A stretch of DNA of 56,000 nt from Adiantum capillus-veneris. Lineage: Eukaryota > Streptophyta > Polypodiopsida > Polypodiales > Pteridaceae. Positions 12,710-23,683 of this stretch are shown one piece after another (position 1 is the stretch's first letter; every line of letters starts with the position of its first letter). A model generated the notes under the pieces. The model was not told the DNA's origin and made no database searches. It worked only from the letters and a program-made list of their open reading frames with translations. The position numbers were made by a program, and so were the translations under genes. The stretch spans positions 52,227,905-52,283,904 of the forward strand of contig CM043962.1 of assembly GCA_014529385.2 (NCBI GenBank), in the 5' to 3' direction.

Positions 12710-13828
12710 TCACAGAGTTCGTTGCAACTTTGCCACCCTTTCCTTTGACTTGTTGGCCTTTGCACCCTTGCCTTCAACTCCCATTGAGACTTTATTTTGG
12801 CAGCAATAAATGTAAGGTATGAGCTTTGTCCTATAGTCACTAGAGTATGAGTGAATCTTGTGGGGATAAACATTCTGATGTACTTGTATATGCAATATCG
12901 TCCAGCCCAATGTTCCTAGAGAATGTGATGTACTACTTTCCAACACTTGTTGAGTTGGATGTAGTTGATCTTCGAGCTTGAGTTGTTTATATAATTTGTA
13001 AGAGATCAGATTTGCTTGAGCTCCGGAATCAAGCAATGACGTCGATTCAACTTGATTGCTACCCACTTTGACTGCAATTATTGGTTCCCCTGTGTCTTCA
13101 TCAAAATTCGTTAATGGAATAGCATTTATTCACAACGGTGATCCACTTTGTTGTTGTTGTCGTAGAAGCCTTCTTTTTGCAATTCGTTCTTTAGCTTCTG
13201 CTTGTACTTCTTCTCGTATCCTCTGTTTCTCTATCATCCGTTGTTTTTCTTGATGGATTTGTTGAAGCATATCCTGTGTTAGTGGTAAATGATACTTTTT
13301 TAACCGACATCCACTAATCCAATTTGGCATTTCTTCTCCTGCCAATGTAGCAAGTTTGACAGCTCCACTTTGTGATAAGTCACTAATCACAAAGGGTCCC
13401 ATCCCTCGCTTTTTAAGTTTCTTGGCATGTTGCTTCAAAGTATAGACAAGTACATAATCACCTGTTTTGAACTCTTTCGTACGCACATGCTTGTCAAAAA
13501 ACTCTTTTTGTCTTCTCTTTTTAGCAAAGATCGAAGCTACAGCTCTCAGTCGAATTTCCTCTAGCTTTTCAAGATCATCTATTCTTGAAGAGAGCTCATG
13601 CCCTGTCCATTCTAAGCGTTTCGCTACTCGTAGAGTTGGAACTAAAAACTCTATGGGTAATATAGCGTTTAGACCAAACACCATGTTGTACGGTGTTGTT
13701 CCGATTGATGTTTTGTAAGCTACCTTGTATGCCCATAGTGTTGAGTGTAATTGCTGATCCCAATCTGTCCTTGACTCTGATACAATTTTAGTCAAAACAG
13801 TGCATAGTTTTTTATTTGTGCCAGAGCC
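12710..13828 (-). pseudogene. Gypsy integrase followed in frame by an aspartic protease domain
   Basis: The minus frame from about 13828 carries the end of a Ty3/gypsy integrase core ('DWDQQLHSTLWAYKVAYKTS'). It continues with the C-terminal region ('FKTGDYVLVYTLKQ', 'GPFVISDLSQSG') and a charged, probably coiled-coil stretch ('EEVQAEAKERIAKRR'). A TGA at 13132-13130 interrupts the frame. Beyond it the same frame continues into a retroviral-type aspartic protease with 'LLDSGAQANLIS', the catalytic D-S/T-G motif, near 13030, and runs to 12710. Canonical gypsy order is protease, RT, RNase H, integrase, so a protease after integrase is unusual. Alternatives are juxtaposition of two decayed copies or a fused downstream ORF. 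The upstream end is cut where CACTA sequence begins. Confidence 0.7.
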
Positions 13829-13885
13829 ACATAACTTACATGAGAGCTTCCAAGCACATAAATTCTAAAATGGGATGTTAACTAT

Positions 13886-16487
13886 TTACATGCTTACTTG
13901 TTCACAATGCTCGGGTAGTACGAAAGTGTCTCTTAGGTCAGTCCATTTCTTAGTTGAATCCACCTCAAGAAAACCAGACTCTCCTCTACGCACAGTAGCG
14001 TTGCGACCCTCCATGATCATCTTGAACCATTGCACGTCGAACAAGTCGACAAAAAATCCTCTATAATCGATCCTCAAAATCTCTTGTAGCGTGCCGAAGT
14101 AAGTGAGTTCCGCCACCACAGGATCTGCATCAGAGGACCGTCGTCGACTAGACTGCCATGATTCCATAATCTTGAGTAAAACGCTTTTTGTCGATCCGTT
14201 CCACCCTAAAATGTCGACCTTTACACCATGCTGTTGTGTATGACTTATACTACAACCAACAAAGATTATGAGTGACCATTCAAACATCTAGAAAGTTACT
14301 AGTCGTACATTGAAAACTTACCTTGGTCGCGCAATCCCGAGAGTACTCCCACTCTTCCTCAAGCACTTCTTCACCGCATTGTTGTGCACTTTTCAATTGG
14401 TTGTGCAACCATCTTAAGCTCATGAATGTTGGTAGGCTCTCCAGAACCGTCGGATAGTGCATCGGTGGTCATCTTCCTCGTCTCCACTCAATTCGTGCCC
14501 TTTGTCGCTCTTGCTTTGCATCCTCATATTGTGAAATCCACTTCTGCATGACTGGATTGTGAAGCATGCAAAATCGGTTGATTTTAGCCTCTAGATCTTC
14601 CGTCATCTTCTTCTCAACACCGAGATTGCACATGAAAATTCCAGATATGCACTCATCATCTATGGTTCTCCATAGCGTGTCCCGGGCTTTATCAAATCCG
14701 TCTAGCCACTCTCCAATGTACACTAGGGACTCTGATACCAGCCAACCTTCTGCCATGCTACCCTTCGAACGTGCCTTCTGACACACATATCCCTTGAGCG
14801 TTTTCATGAAACATTCTAAAAAGAACATCCATTTGGAATGTACTGTGCCAGCTATTTCCACCTCATCAACTATGTGAACAAGAAGATGCACCTGAATGGT
14901 TAGCATGGTAGTAGGAAAATGTTTCTCAAACATGCACACAACCTCCGTAGCGTTTAGTTTGGCGAATGGTATGGAGTCTACATTGATCTCCTTTTGTGAG
15001 ATCCATTGCACCAACTTCGCAAGTTTGTAGATTGTGTTACGGACGTCAAGAGACAAAAATCCCTCAATGGCAACCAGTAAAATAAACTGCAAAACACGTG
15101 CAGCAATGATATTAAAGTCCACACACGAATTTGTTACACAATTCCCACTATGATATAGTCCACTATGAACATACCTGACACATTTTATGACAGTCGTGTG
15201 ACTTCAAACCGGTAAGCTTTCCTTCTTTAGTAAAACACGTTCGGAGCGAGTGCATTACACCAGTGGGTGTCCGCAAAGATCGAATGGTCTCTTTTACTTT
15301 GCGTTCTTGGGCTCCTGTGAAAATCCATGGTGCTTTAGGGAGTTTTATCGATCCATCGGACGCTGTTTGCGACCAATATTGCTCCATACGAACCACATTT
15401 CTAAGGTCAACTCTTGCTCCCAAAGTATCTTTCTTGCCGGTCAGATGGTCCCATAGTAGATTACCCACATTCTTGAATATGTGCATTGGATCGAGCAAGT
15501 GATTGATCATGAGTCGGGGCCAGTATGGTAACTCGTACCATAGAGATAGTCTCTTCATCCCTGGGGGCAATCCGTCATCACACATCTCCTTCTGCTCTAA
15601 CCATGCTTGTGTAGACATCCTCGATGGCTCTCTTCCCAAAAAGCCATCGCGTAACACATGATTCTCTAGAAGATACGCTTGATGACCTTCGTAGATTTTC
15701 TTCTTCAATGAGGGCGCCCTACATGCATTCAGTCTAGGTCCACATGTGACACATGCTCTGTATCCGCTTGTTTGAAGCCCTGCATGTATACACATGATAA
15801 TAGATGAGCTTGAGAAAAACCAAGATTTACAGTGTCTGAGTGAGGAGTGTAAATAGATCACCTGAGCATTCTGTTAGGGTACAATTGTGTAAAAATCTAT
15901 AAGATCATTATACATTTAGAGTTTTATTAAAGTACACTAATTGTAATAGATCACCTAAAAAGCGTTGTGACGCTAGTGTCACTCCATCCAAACTTTGTCT
16001 GCATGTTGAGAAGAACCAGGAGCGCTTTTAATCTAAACACACGTGCTCCATTATACAATGGCGTATCGGCTTCAATTTTCATATCATCATAAACAAGCCT
16101 TTCTGAATCCATGATCGTCTCGATCATTTCATCAATCTCGGGCTCAAACATTGCCTCGTTGGGAATGTGGTCTGCATGATCATCCCCCGAGCTGTCAGAG
16201 GCTACATCTTGTGGCCTCACATATGCTGCTTGACCAAAGCGCCTGCAAACACGTCTATTGGGTTGCAAGATTGCTGCATGTTGGCAAACGTCAGAGTCCG
16301 ATGAGTTATAATTGGCAACAACTCGATCTATGATAGATGGATCGAACTCGCCAAATTCGCGAACGTGCTGCAAAGAAACGCGTCTTGTCCATCGCACAGC
16401 ATGCTTGCAATGATTACAAGGACATAAGATCCTCGTTGAGAGATAGGTGTTTCGGTTGGACGGCCCCACATCCTCGTCACTACTCAT
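13886..16487 (-). pseudogene. TNP2-like CACTA transposase (several exon-like blocks)
   Basis: The blocks run in transposase order on the minus strand. 16487-15951 has a transposase-associated zinc domain ('ILCPCNHCKHAVRW') and an acidic linker. 15861-15163 has the TNP2 core ('RACVTCGPRLNA', 'LPYWPRLMINHLLDPMHIFK', 'GKLTGLKSHDCHKM'). 15122-14469 resembles DUF4218 ('SIPFAKLNATE', 'LLVHIVDEVEIAG', 'GSMAEGWLVSESLVYIGEW'). 14462-14280 is a linker frame. 14287-13886 resembles DUF4216 ('ELTYFGTLQEIL', 'TFVLPEHCEQV'). The breaks could be introns or lesions. The solo LTR sits three bases before the first ATG of the 5' block, so the true N-terminus is unresolved. Transposase would cut the element at its CACTA ends; this copy is probably inactive. 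Confidence 0.85.
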
Positions 16488-16489
16488 AA

Positions 16490-18114
16490 TGTCATAAAAT
16501 CTAATATCTAACTAACCCAAATGATTTTCTCATATTAAATTGATCACTTAATGTGGGAGAATAAACGGGAACAAGTGTTAAGATATAGGTATGTGCTTTT
16601 AGATCTATCTCAACACGGGGCCAATGTAAAGGGGCCCAAAAGGGAGATGGTCTATCAAAGAGCAAGGCTAACCAATGGAGCATAAGACCTTAGGGTTAGC
16701 TTCATTGAAGACCTCCAATAAATGTGTGTAAAAGTCCTTTTGACCTTAAGTAAGCTAGGGCTGAGCTTGAGGTGGGAACCCGGCCCAAGCTCGAGGTGCT
16801 TGTCCTGCTTGAGGTGCTTGTCATGCTTGAGGTGTTTTTCATGCTTGAGGTGCTTGATTAAGATGCTTGAGGTGCTTGACTGGCTCCATGCTTGAGGTGC
16901 TTGACTTGCTGCATGATTAAAGTACTTGAGGTGCCTTGAGAAGCTTGCCTGAGATGCTTGTGGGAACCCCCCCTAGTTCAAGTGCTTTGTCATGCTTGGT
17001 GAGTAAGGTGCTTGATCACCTAAAAGTCAAAAGCATTCCTACAAGAGGGGGGGCGAGCCCTTTTCCTAGGGCCTAGAGAGAGAACACCCACTCACACACA
17101 CAAGGGAAGCCCATCTTGAAGAGGCAGCAAGGACACATGTCAGGCCCCTACCCATGTTACCTTCATGTGTTGCTTGAAGCCTATTGGCTAGGCTTCAAAG
17201 GGGTCCAATGATAAATTACATGAATTATCTAATTGTTTTAGCATTTATCAAGTCCTCTCTCTCAAAGGGGAAAGGGGGACACTTGTCCCAAGGCTACCCA
17301 TGTTGCTTGTAATGGCTCCTGCTTGTGATTGGCTAGGCCTGGAGGGGTCCAATGAGCTTCAGGCATGAGCTACAAGGGGGGGTCGACCCAAGCAAGCTAG
17401 GGGGGTGCCTAGGGGGTATACTCACCCACACACACTCACAAGCACTCTCATTGTGTGATATGCAAAGTGCAAGAGCTCCCTCTCCAAGCAAGTGGAGGTT
17501 GAGAGCCTACACCAACACTCTTGGCTATGGAGTGCAAATCCAACCAAGAGCCATGCTTCAATGCTTAAGCTTTCCATCTCCTTCTTCTTCATTACTATGC
17601 TATTATGTATGCTAGCAACAAGAGTATGATAAGTGAGGAACTAATTCTTTCTCTTACGAAATGTTTCTTCTTCCTCTTCCCTACCCTCATTCCCTGCTAG
17701 CTCTCTCCACCTTCGAAGGTGTTTGAGGTCTTGGGACTGAGGCTTGGGATAGTTAAAGCTTTCTTCAAGTTTATGTTATGTTTGTGGTGCATGAAGCCTT
17801 CCATCTTCATGGCATCACCTAGGTCACAAGGAACACAAAGACTGTATTGTAATAAGTCTCTCTTTATGGGAGAAATCATAATACAAATGCCTATTGGAGG
17901 GGGGACCGGCTCCACATAAATCCGGTCCTCAATTGTTGTCATGTTCTCTAAACTCTCTCTCTTGCAAAAGTATTGTCTATGCCAAGTTAACTAATTGCTA
18001 TGATTATGTTGCTATCTTCAATTATGTATACCCGCTATGCTCACAAAATCATTTCTTGAAAGTACTCTCATTAAATTCCTCTATTCTCAAATTGAATAGG
18101 CAAATTCCATTACA
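16490..18114 (+). repeat. Solo LTR of gypsy family B, with TSD CATAA
   Basis: A single 1625-bp LTR starts TGTCATAAAATCTAA and ends CCATTACA. It aligns along its length with the LTRs of element B (38628-39614 and 42354-49603). It is flanked by a perfect 5-bp duplication CATAA (16485-16489 and 18115-18119). The intact duplication with no internal region shows formation by recombination between two LTRs of one insertion. It carries an expanded 'GCTTGAGGTGCTTG' minisatellite at about 16785-16960. Open frames within it are not genes. Confidence 0.93.
16785..16960 (+). repeat. Minisatellite within the LTR ('gcttgaggtgcttg' units)
   Basis: Units of roughly 18 bp ('tgcttgaggtgcttgtcat' variants) repeat many times. 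The same array is shorter in the other LTR copies near 38930-39010 and 42655-42715, so it changes length between family members. Confidence 0.85.
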
Positions 18115-18181
18115 CATAATGAGGGTAAAAATCTTATAACCTGGACAACAAATTTAATCTTCTATTGGCATTCTTCGTCTT

Positions 18182-18184
<3 letters not shown>

Positions 18185-18263
<79 letters not shown>
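18185..18263. repeat. (CT)n microsatellite, about 79 bp
   Basis: Uninterrupted CT dinucleotides just downstream of the solo LTR. Confidence 0.97.
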
Positions 18264-18266
<3 letters not shown>

Positions 18267-18603
18267 CACACTGTAAACTACCTCACATTATCTAGTCATG
18301 TCCAATCCCCGCACACCTCGGTCTAGAGGTGCACGGAGATCAGAACCACCGGGTTATAATCTCGTCTTTATTGGTCAATGCCTATATTTGTGGGTACAAG
18401 AAATCTACACACCCACGTCTACATGATACTGCATGTGGTGGACAAAACCCCTTTGCCTCTTCTCTAGCTGTAGCATTTCACAACATCTTAACATCTTTTC
18501 ACAATAGATCTTTGTTTGTAGCATGCAGGTACGCCATTCTTGCAATGTAGCTGATGTCTGCTCAAGGCACTTAATTCTTACTCTAGATTTCACGGGATGT
18601 GTT

Positions 18604-18624
18604 GTGTGTGTGTGTGTGTGTGTG
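18604..18624. repeat. (GT)n microsatellite
   Basis: Uninterrupted GT repeat of about ten units. Confidence 0.95.
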
Positions 18625-18884
18625 ACCCTTGGAATCGTCATCTTGCATCACTAATTTTTGTGTAGGTTCAATTTGCTCTTCCATTAGCTGAACATGACGG
18701 CTTATTGTATGGTAGCAGCAGTCGAACATGCAGGTGGAATTGCTGGTCCGCATGGACTGTCGAGGTTGTGAGCGCATGAAATTATCTCACCATTTCTTCC
18801 AAGTGTCGGCGGCTCTCTGAGTTGCGCCTACATGAAAATTTAAATCTAACCTTATCTTAAACGATAAAAAGAAGAAAATGATAT

Positions 18885-19162
18885 AACCTTTCTATCACCC
18901 AAGTGTGGTAGATTGGTTATGCCAATTCCCTCTTCAATAACAGGTAAATAAACATAAATAAACCTAGATCTAATCTAATATAACGTAAATAAACCTAAAT
19001 TAATAAACCTAAATCTAATCAAACGTAAATCTAACTAAAAATAAACTTAAATTTAATTTAATTTAACTTAAATAAACCTAAATCTAATTTAACGTACGTC
19101 TACATCTAACCTAATCTTTAACGTCTTTTGGGATAGTTTCCTACGACGTTAAAACTCTCTTC

Positions 19163-19163
<1 letters not shown>
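18885..19163 (+). mobile_element. Candidate tRNA-like SINE, copy 1 (interrupted)
   Basis: The head at 18885-18942 ('cacccaagtgtggtagattg', 'gttatgcca', 'aataacaggt') and the tail at about 19110-19163 ('gggatagtttcctacgacgt', 'taaaactctcttctt') match copy 3. Between them lies an AT-rich array of 'taaacctaaatctaat' units. The tail runs directly into a long (GT)n array. Confidence 0.6.
18942..19110. repeat. Degenerate 'taaacctaaatctaat' tandem array
   Basis: Repeated units resembling 'ataaacctaaatctaat' and 'taacgtaaat' fill the middle of candidate SINE copy 1. Confidence 0.75.

Positions 19164-19248
<85 letters not shown>
19164..19248. repeat. (GT)n microsatellite, about 85 bp
   Basis: A pure GT array directly attached to the 'ctcttctt' tail of candidate SINE copy 1. 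Confidence 0.97.
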
Positions 19249-19249
<1 letters not shown>

Positions 19250-19410
19250 AAAAATGGTGGTAGATTGTTTATGCCATTTTCCTCTTGAATAACAGGTCTT
19301 GAGTTCAACTCCTCGTCAGCTAGATCTTTAGGTCTCTTTAATTAGTTTCCTACGACGTTAAATTAAACTCTCTTCTTCTCGGGTGTGTGTGTGGGTGTGT
19401 GTGTGTGCAC
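19249..19410 (+). mobile_element. Candidate tRNA-like SINE, copy 2, with GT-rich tail
   Basis: It has 'ggtagattgtttatgcca', the B-box-like 'ggtcttgagttcaactcctc' and the conserved 3' text 'agtttcctacgacgtta'. It ends 'ctcttcttctc' and then an imperfect GT repeat to about 19409. Confidence 0.65.
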
Positions 19411-19426
19411 GCCAATAAAAAAAAGA

Positions 19427-19563
19427 GAAAAATGGTATAACTTTTCTATCACCAAAGTGTGATAGATTGGTTATGCCATTTCCCTCATGAATAACAGGTC
19501 TTGAGTTCAACTCCTCTCGACCAGATCTTTAAGGTCTCTTGGGATAGTTTCCTACGATGTTAA

Positions 19564-19576
<13 letters not shown>
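19427..19576 (+). mobile_element. Candidate tRNA-like SINE, copy 3 (best preserved)
   Basis: An A-box-like 'tgatagattgg' lies at 19460-19470 and a B-box-like 'gagttcaactc' at 19503-19513. The spacing is about right for an internal RNA polymerase III promoter. The 3' text 'gggatagtttcctacgatgt' and 'taagactctcttctt' is shared with the other copies and leads straight into a (TTC)n/(CT)n array. No coding potential. The SINE assignment is inference. Confidence 0.65.
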
Positions 19577-20131
<555 letters not shown>

Positions 20132-20245
20132 GAAGAAAGAGAGAGAGAGAAGGAGAGCGTTACCTTGCTTGCTTGAGCGCGCGCCAAAAACTCAGATCTG
20201 AGATCTGATTTTTTGGATGCTCTCGGTTATTTTTTTTAGCCCTAG

Positions 20246-20289
20246 CGGCGTCGCTATCGAGTAACATAGGGCCGCTCATAGCGACGCCG
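20246..20289. repeat. 12-bp perfect inverted repeat near the CACTA terminus
   Basis: CGGCGTCGCTAT at 20246-20257 and ATAGCGACGCCG at 20278-20289 flank a 20-base loop that contains a further 'gccgct' core. The GC content contrasts with the surroundings. It fits a subterminal transposase-binding repeat. Confidence 0.75.
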
Positions 20290-20340
20290 TGGTTTTTCAT
20301 GTTTGAGCGTCACACTACGACCATCGCTACTATTAAGTAC

Positions 20341-20350
20341 CTCTTGTAGT
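20341..20350 (-). repeat. CACTA terminal inverted repeat
   Basis: TCTTGTAGTG on plus is the complement of CACTACAAGA, the conserved terminus of CACTA elements. It marks the transposase-5' end of the element. The kinase-like pseudogene sequence begins within about 200 bp. Confidence 0.75.
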
Positions 20351-20537
20351 GGATGCGGATCTAGCCAAGCTACAACATTGGACTAATATATGGCGTGTAG
20401 AGAGATCAAAGTCAAAAATATCGTGCAATATTGATGCTCAAGATGTCCATAGCCACAAAGCCAGATCCACCTTTTATTGAGTAGCATCCTCTCAAGATGC
20501 AGTAGTAGGAAGATTAGATACAAAAGCTGGGACGGAC

Positions 20538-21123
20538 TGCGAGCATTTATTACGCACTCATTTTATGTATCAGTGTGCCATTGGTGTTTACCTCACACCC
20601 AAAGCTATCAAATGTGGTCAAAAGCTTGGGAAAGTATACTATGGAGTTGTGTCAGAGTGAACAATTGAAGGAGTCACTTGGTTGCCACCAGAAGTGCAAG
20701 TAGTATGTGGTCAAAGACTTCAAAGGAGATGCAGTAGAGAGCCACCAATATTTTGCTCTAGAGGCAAGCGTGTAATTGTTCCATAAGGACATCCTTAGAT
20801 GCATAGCACAAACACACTAAGAGCCATGGTCCCTCGTTTTTCCTCGCTTCAATGGAATGGATCTAGGTGACATGTTAGAGTGTGTTCCACCACCCAAAGG
20901 CAAATTTTCTAACATACTGGCGGCTCAAAAAGAAGATCCGAGATGCCCTCCCATAGAGCAAGAGTTAGAGGTGTGCAAGCATATGCTCAATTGGGAATCT
21001 TCTTTTATGGATGCTCTAGTGAAGACCATGGCACATGCACATAGCAAAGGAATTATACAATGTGACTTGCACCCATGGAACATCATGACTGACTTCACTA
21101 AGGAGGGTGTGCCTTGTGTGGGT
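20538..21123 (+). pseudogene. Protein-kinase-like pseudogene, 5' part
   Basis: The translation shows a glycine loop ('GQKLGKVYYGVV', 20616 on) and, after a frame change, a beta-3 lysine candidate ('YVVKDFKGDA', 20704 on). An alphaC-to-alphaE stretch follows in the open frame from 20857. The catalytic loop appears as 'GIIQCDLHPWNI', where typical kinases have HRDLKPxN. The reading stops at the copia A insertion; the activation segment resumes on the far side at 26424. The H-R of the usual HRD is Q-C here and Lys of DLKPxN is His, so either the family is divergent (DLHPxN recalls ABC1/aminoglycoside-kinase-like folds) or decay altered it. In-frame stops exist at about 20659, 20768 and 20818. 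Confidence 0.75.
21119..21123 (+). repeat. Target-site duplication of copia A (left)
   Basis: TGGGT directly before the 5' LTR, repeated at 26424-26428. Confidence 0.95.
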
Positions 21124-21315
21124 TGTTGGGGTATAAAGCCCAATGTGGTCACCCAGGTAAGTGGGCGGGCCGCCAGGTATGTACACATATTCTTTTGTAA
21201 AAACCTAATAAGAACTCACTATGCTCTACACATTACAGTAGAGCGAGTTCACCATATCGTCGTGCTCTTCTTCTCGCACTCTCTCTCGCGGCACACTTCC
21301 GCTCGTACTCCTTCA
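21124..21315 (+). repeat. 5' LTR of copia A
   Basis: 192 bp, TG...CA. It carries 'ttttgtaaaa' at the TATA position, where the 3' LTR has the better 'ttttataaaa'. Confidence 0.96.
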
Positions 21316-21317
21316 AC

Positions 21318-21329
21318 TGGTATCAGAGC
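21318..21329 (+). promoter_or_regulatory. Primer-binding site of copia A
   Basis: TGGTATCAGAGC, two bases after the LTR: the initiator-Met tRNA PBS usual in plant copia elements. Confidence 0.93.
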
Positions 21330-22414
21330 TCAGATCGAGGCTCGGGGCAGCATTTGTAGGTAGCCAGAGTCACCTGCTCAGATTGGAGTGAGATACGACA
21401 GGCAAAGACACGGCCCCAAATCTTGTGGGCGAGCCCGAAGGGCTCGGTGTTCTCAGAATTTCATTCTGAGGTCATCTCGGCCACCGTTCGGCTTCGACAA
21501 AGTTCTGCGCAGGCCATTTTCGACTACGTGGTCTCGGCGGGTGCAAATCCGACTCTACAAATTTGGGGTTTCGGCCTACGACTGCAGGTGCTGAGGATAT
21601 CGGCACTCCCAGAGTGCTGATTTGTGGCTGTCTACACATCGAAGGACAGCTCACAGTTCTTGGAGGCGTGTCACATACGACACAGGCGCATCTACACACA
21701 GACTGTAGGCGACATCCACTAGTTCATCAGGTAGCTTGTGTTTCCTGCTTGATATTCCAGATTTCATCCTGACATTGCAGGTACTTCCACATGGGATGTA
21801 TTGTCATAGATGATGTATGTCTGTTGAGGATTTGCTGGTTGTGAGTCACGCAGCAAACAACCGCCGTAGCGGTTATAGCATATAGTGGGAAATTTTGTGG
21901 ATGTATGATTTTGTGGGAAGTCTATGTACTGTCAGATTTACTGCAGCCATTGTTGAGGGTCGAGTGAGGTTTTATTGAGCTGGGGGATTCTCGAATGTTG
22001 AGATCCTTTCGGTGATACAGGTCTTGGAGCGATCCCTCGAGCACCCTTAGATAGGCAACTAGGATGTATTGATTGTGAGTTAGACAGTTGGGATTGCATC
22101 TTTGCTTTACTGCCATTGAGGCATTGTTGCAGTCTATGCTTAGAGGACAGTGACAGGACAGTGAAAGACAGTACAGGTGCAGGACAGGTTTACCCACAGC
22201 TTACAGTGTTAGAGAGACAGTGGTTTTTTGAGCTTTTTTTTGGTCTGTTTTTTAGTACACCAGAGCCATTTTACAAAGGAGACTCTGCCGAAATTTATGC
22301 AGAATCTGAAGCTTTCTTGGTTCATTTAACAGGTTGATATTGGTTCAGAGGTCAGTTTACAGGGGAAACTCTGCCGAATTTTTCCCATGAAAGTAAACCA
22401 CTGTGAAGCGTAGC

Positions 22415-23683
22415 TATGGCTGGATCACAGGACACTGCTCTTTACAATATCAAGAAGTTGGATGGAACCAATTTCCCATTGTGGAAGAAGAAGATTTGGC
22501 ACGTGTTGGTACAAAAGAAGCAGATAAACCTATAAAGCTCAAGGGGATAAAACCAGAAGATATGGACGAAGATGAATGGAGCGAAATGGATGAATTGGCG
22601 CTTTCTACCATTATGCTGACTTTGGCAGAAAGCGTTTACTTCAATGTAGCAGACGAGATGTCGGCTTATCAAGCATGGATACATCTGAGTGATCTTTATG
22701 AGAAGCAGAGTGCAGCTTCACAGGTATACTAGCTTAAGAATCTTGTTGACTTGAAGATGAAAGAAGGGACCCCTATGTCCAATCATCTGAATGAATTCAA
22801 CACCATCTACAGTCAGTTGTCAGCTCAAGGTGTCAAGTTTGATGAACTTGTTAGAGCTATGTTCCTGTTGATCACATTGTCAGAAAGTTGGGACACTTTT
22901 CGCACAGCTTTGAGTAATTCTGCACCTCTAGATGGTTTGAACATAGCAGGTGTAGAAGGAAGTATGCTTACTGAAGAAACCAATAGAAAGACAATGGACA
23001 AAGGCAAAGGAACAGCCTTAGTTGTCAGGGGAAGGACCAAAGAAAAGTACAAAGGTGGAAAGAGGAATCAGCCTCGTAGCAAGTCCCGCAGTGCTAAAGG
23101 CAAGAGTGACATAGAATGCTACCATTGTGGCAAGAAGGGTCACATGAAAAGAGACTGCAGAGAATGGAAAGCAGAAAAAAGCAAAGAGAAAGCTGAAGAC
23201 CATGGTGAGAAGAACAAGTCCTCAGTGAAGATTCAAGAAATAAATGTGACAAACACTGTTGCAGAGGATGACAGTCTAGTGTCAGGAGACATCTACTTCT
23301 TGAAGAATACAATGGACTCAGCTCTTCTTACAGCATCTGTTGGAAATGCACTGAGTGACTGGATTATAGACTCAGGGGCATCACTTCATGTGTCTCCAAA
23401 CAAGGAGTGGTTTACCTCTTATGTGGCCACTAAAGATCATGTTCGGCTAGGCAATGGGCAGACATGTGAGATCTTAGGTGTTGGAGATGTTCAATTGAAG
23501 TTTCAGAAGGGCTCTTCTTTCACGCTGAAGAATGTGAGACATGTTCCCGCAATTACAAAGAGCTTGATCAGCACAGGTTTACTTGATGATGCTGGCTACA
23601 TCACCACTTTTGGACAGAACATGTGGAAGATATCCAAGGGTTCTATGACAGTAGCACATGGAGTAAAGTCTGGAGGACTTTAC
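22415..23683 (+). pseudogene. Copia A gag and protease
   Basis: The most likely start is the ATG at 22415 ('MAGSQDTALYNIKK'). A frame shift near 22500-22535 moves to the frame that continues to 'EDMDEDEWSEMDELA', the Gag (UBN2-like) region. A TAG lies at 22730-22732. The zinc knuckle 'CYHCGKKGHMKRDC' is intact near 23117. The protease motif 'WIIDSGASLHVS' is intact near 23362. After 'GGLYM' at about 23681 the sequence jumps to mid-integrase, so the GAG-pre-integrase domain and the integrase HHCC finger are deleted. Confidence 0.9.

Larger units (their letters stand above)
18115..18880. other. CACTA internal region 5' of the transposase; no assignable gene
   Basis: This stretch contains a (CT)n array (18185-18263), a (GT)n array (18604-18624) and two short overlapping minus-strand frames (18777-18583 and 18641-18405) without known motifs. 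The frames could be remnants of the transposase 5' exon or a second CACTA open reading frame. Confidence 0.35.

Noticed and set aside
17352-17942. Short frames near 17.4-17.9 kb
   Set aside because: They lie wholly inside the solo LTR and recur in the other LTR copy at 49202-49432.
20857-21363. The 168-residue frame taken as one intact gene
   Set aside because: Its last 80 residues are copia A LTR sequence; the kinase-like part ends at the target duplication at 21123.
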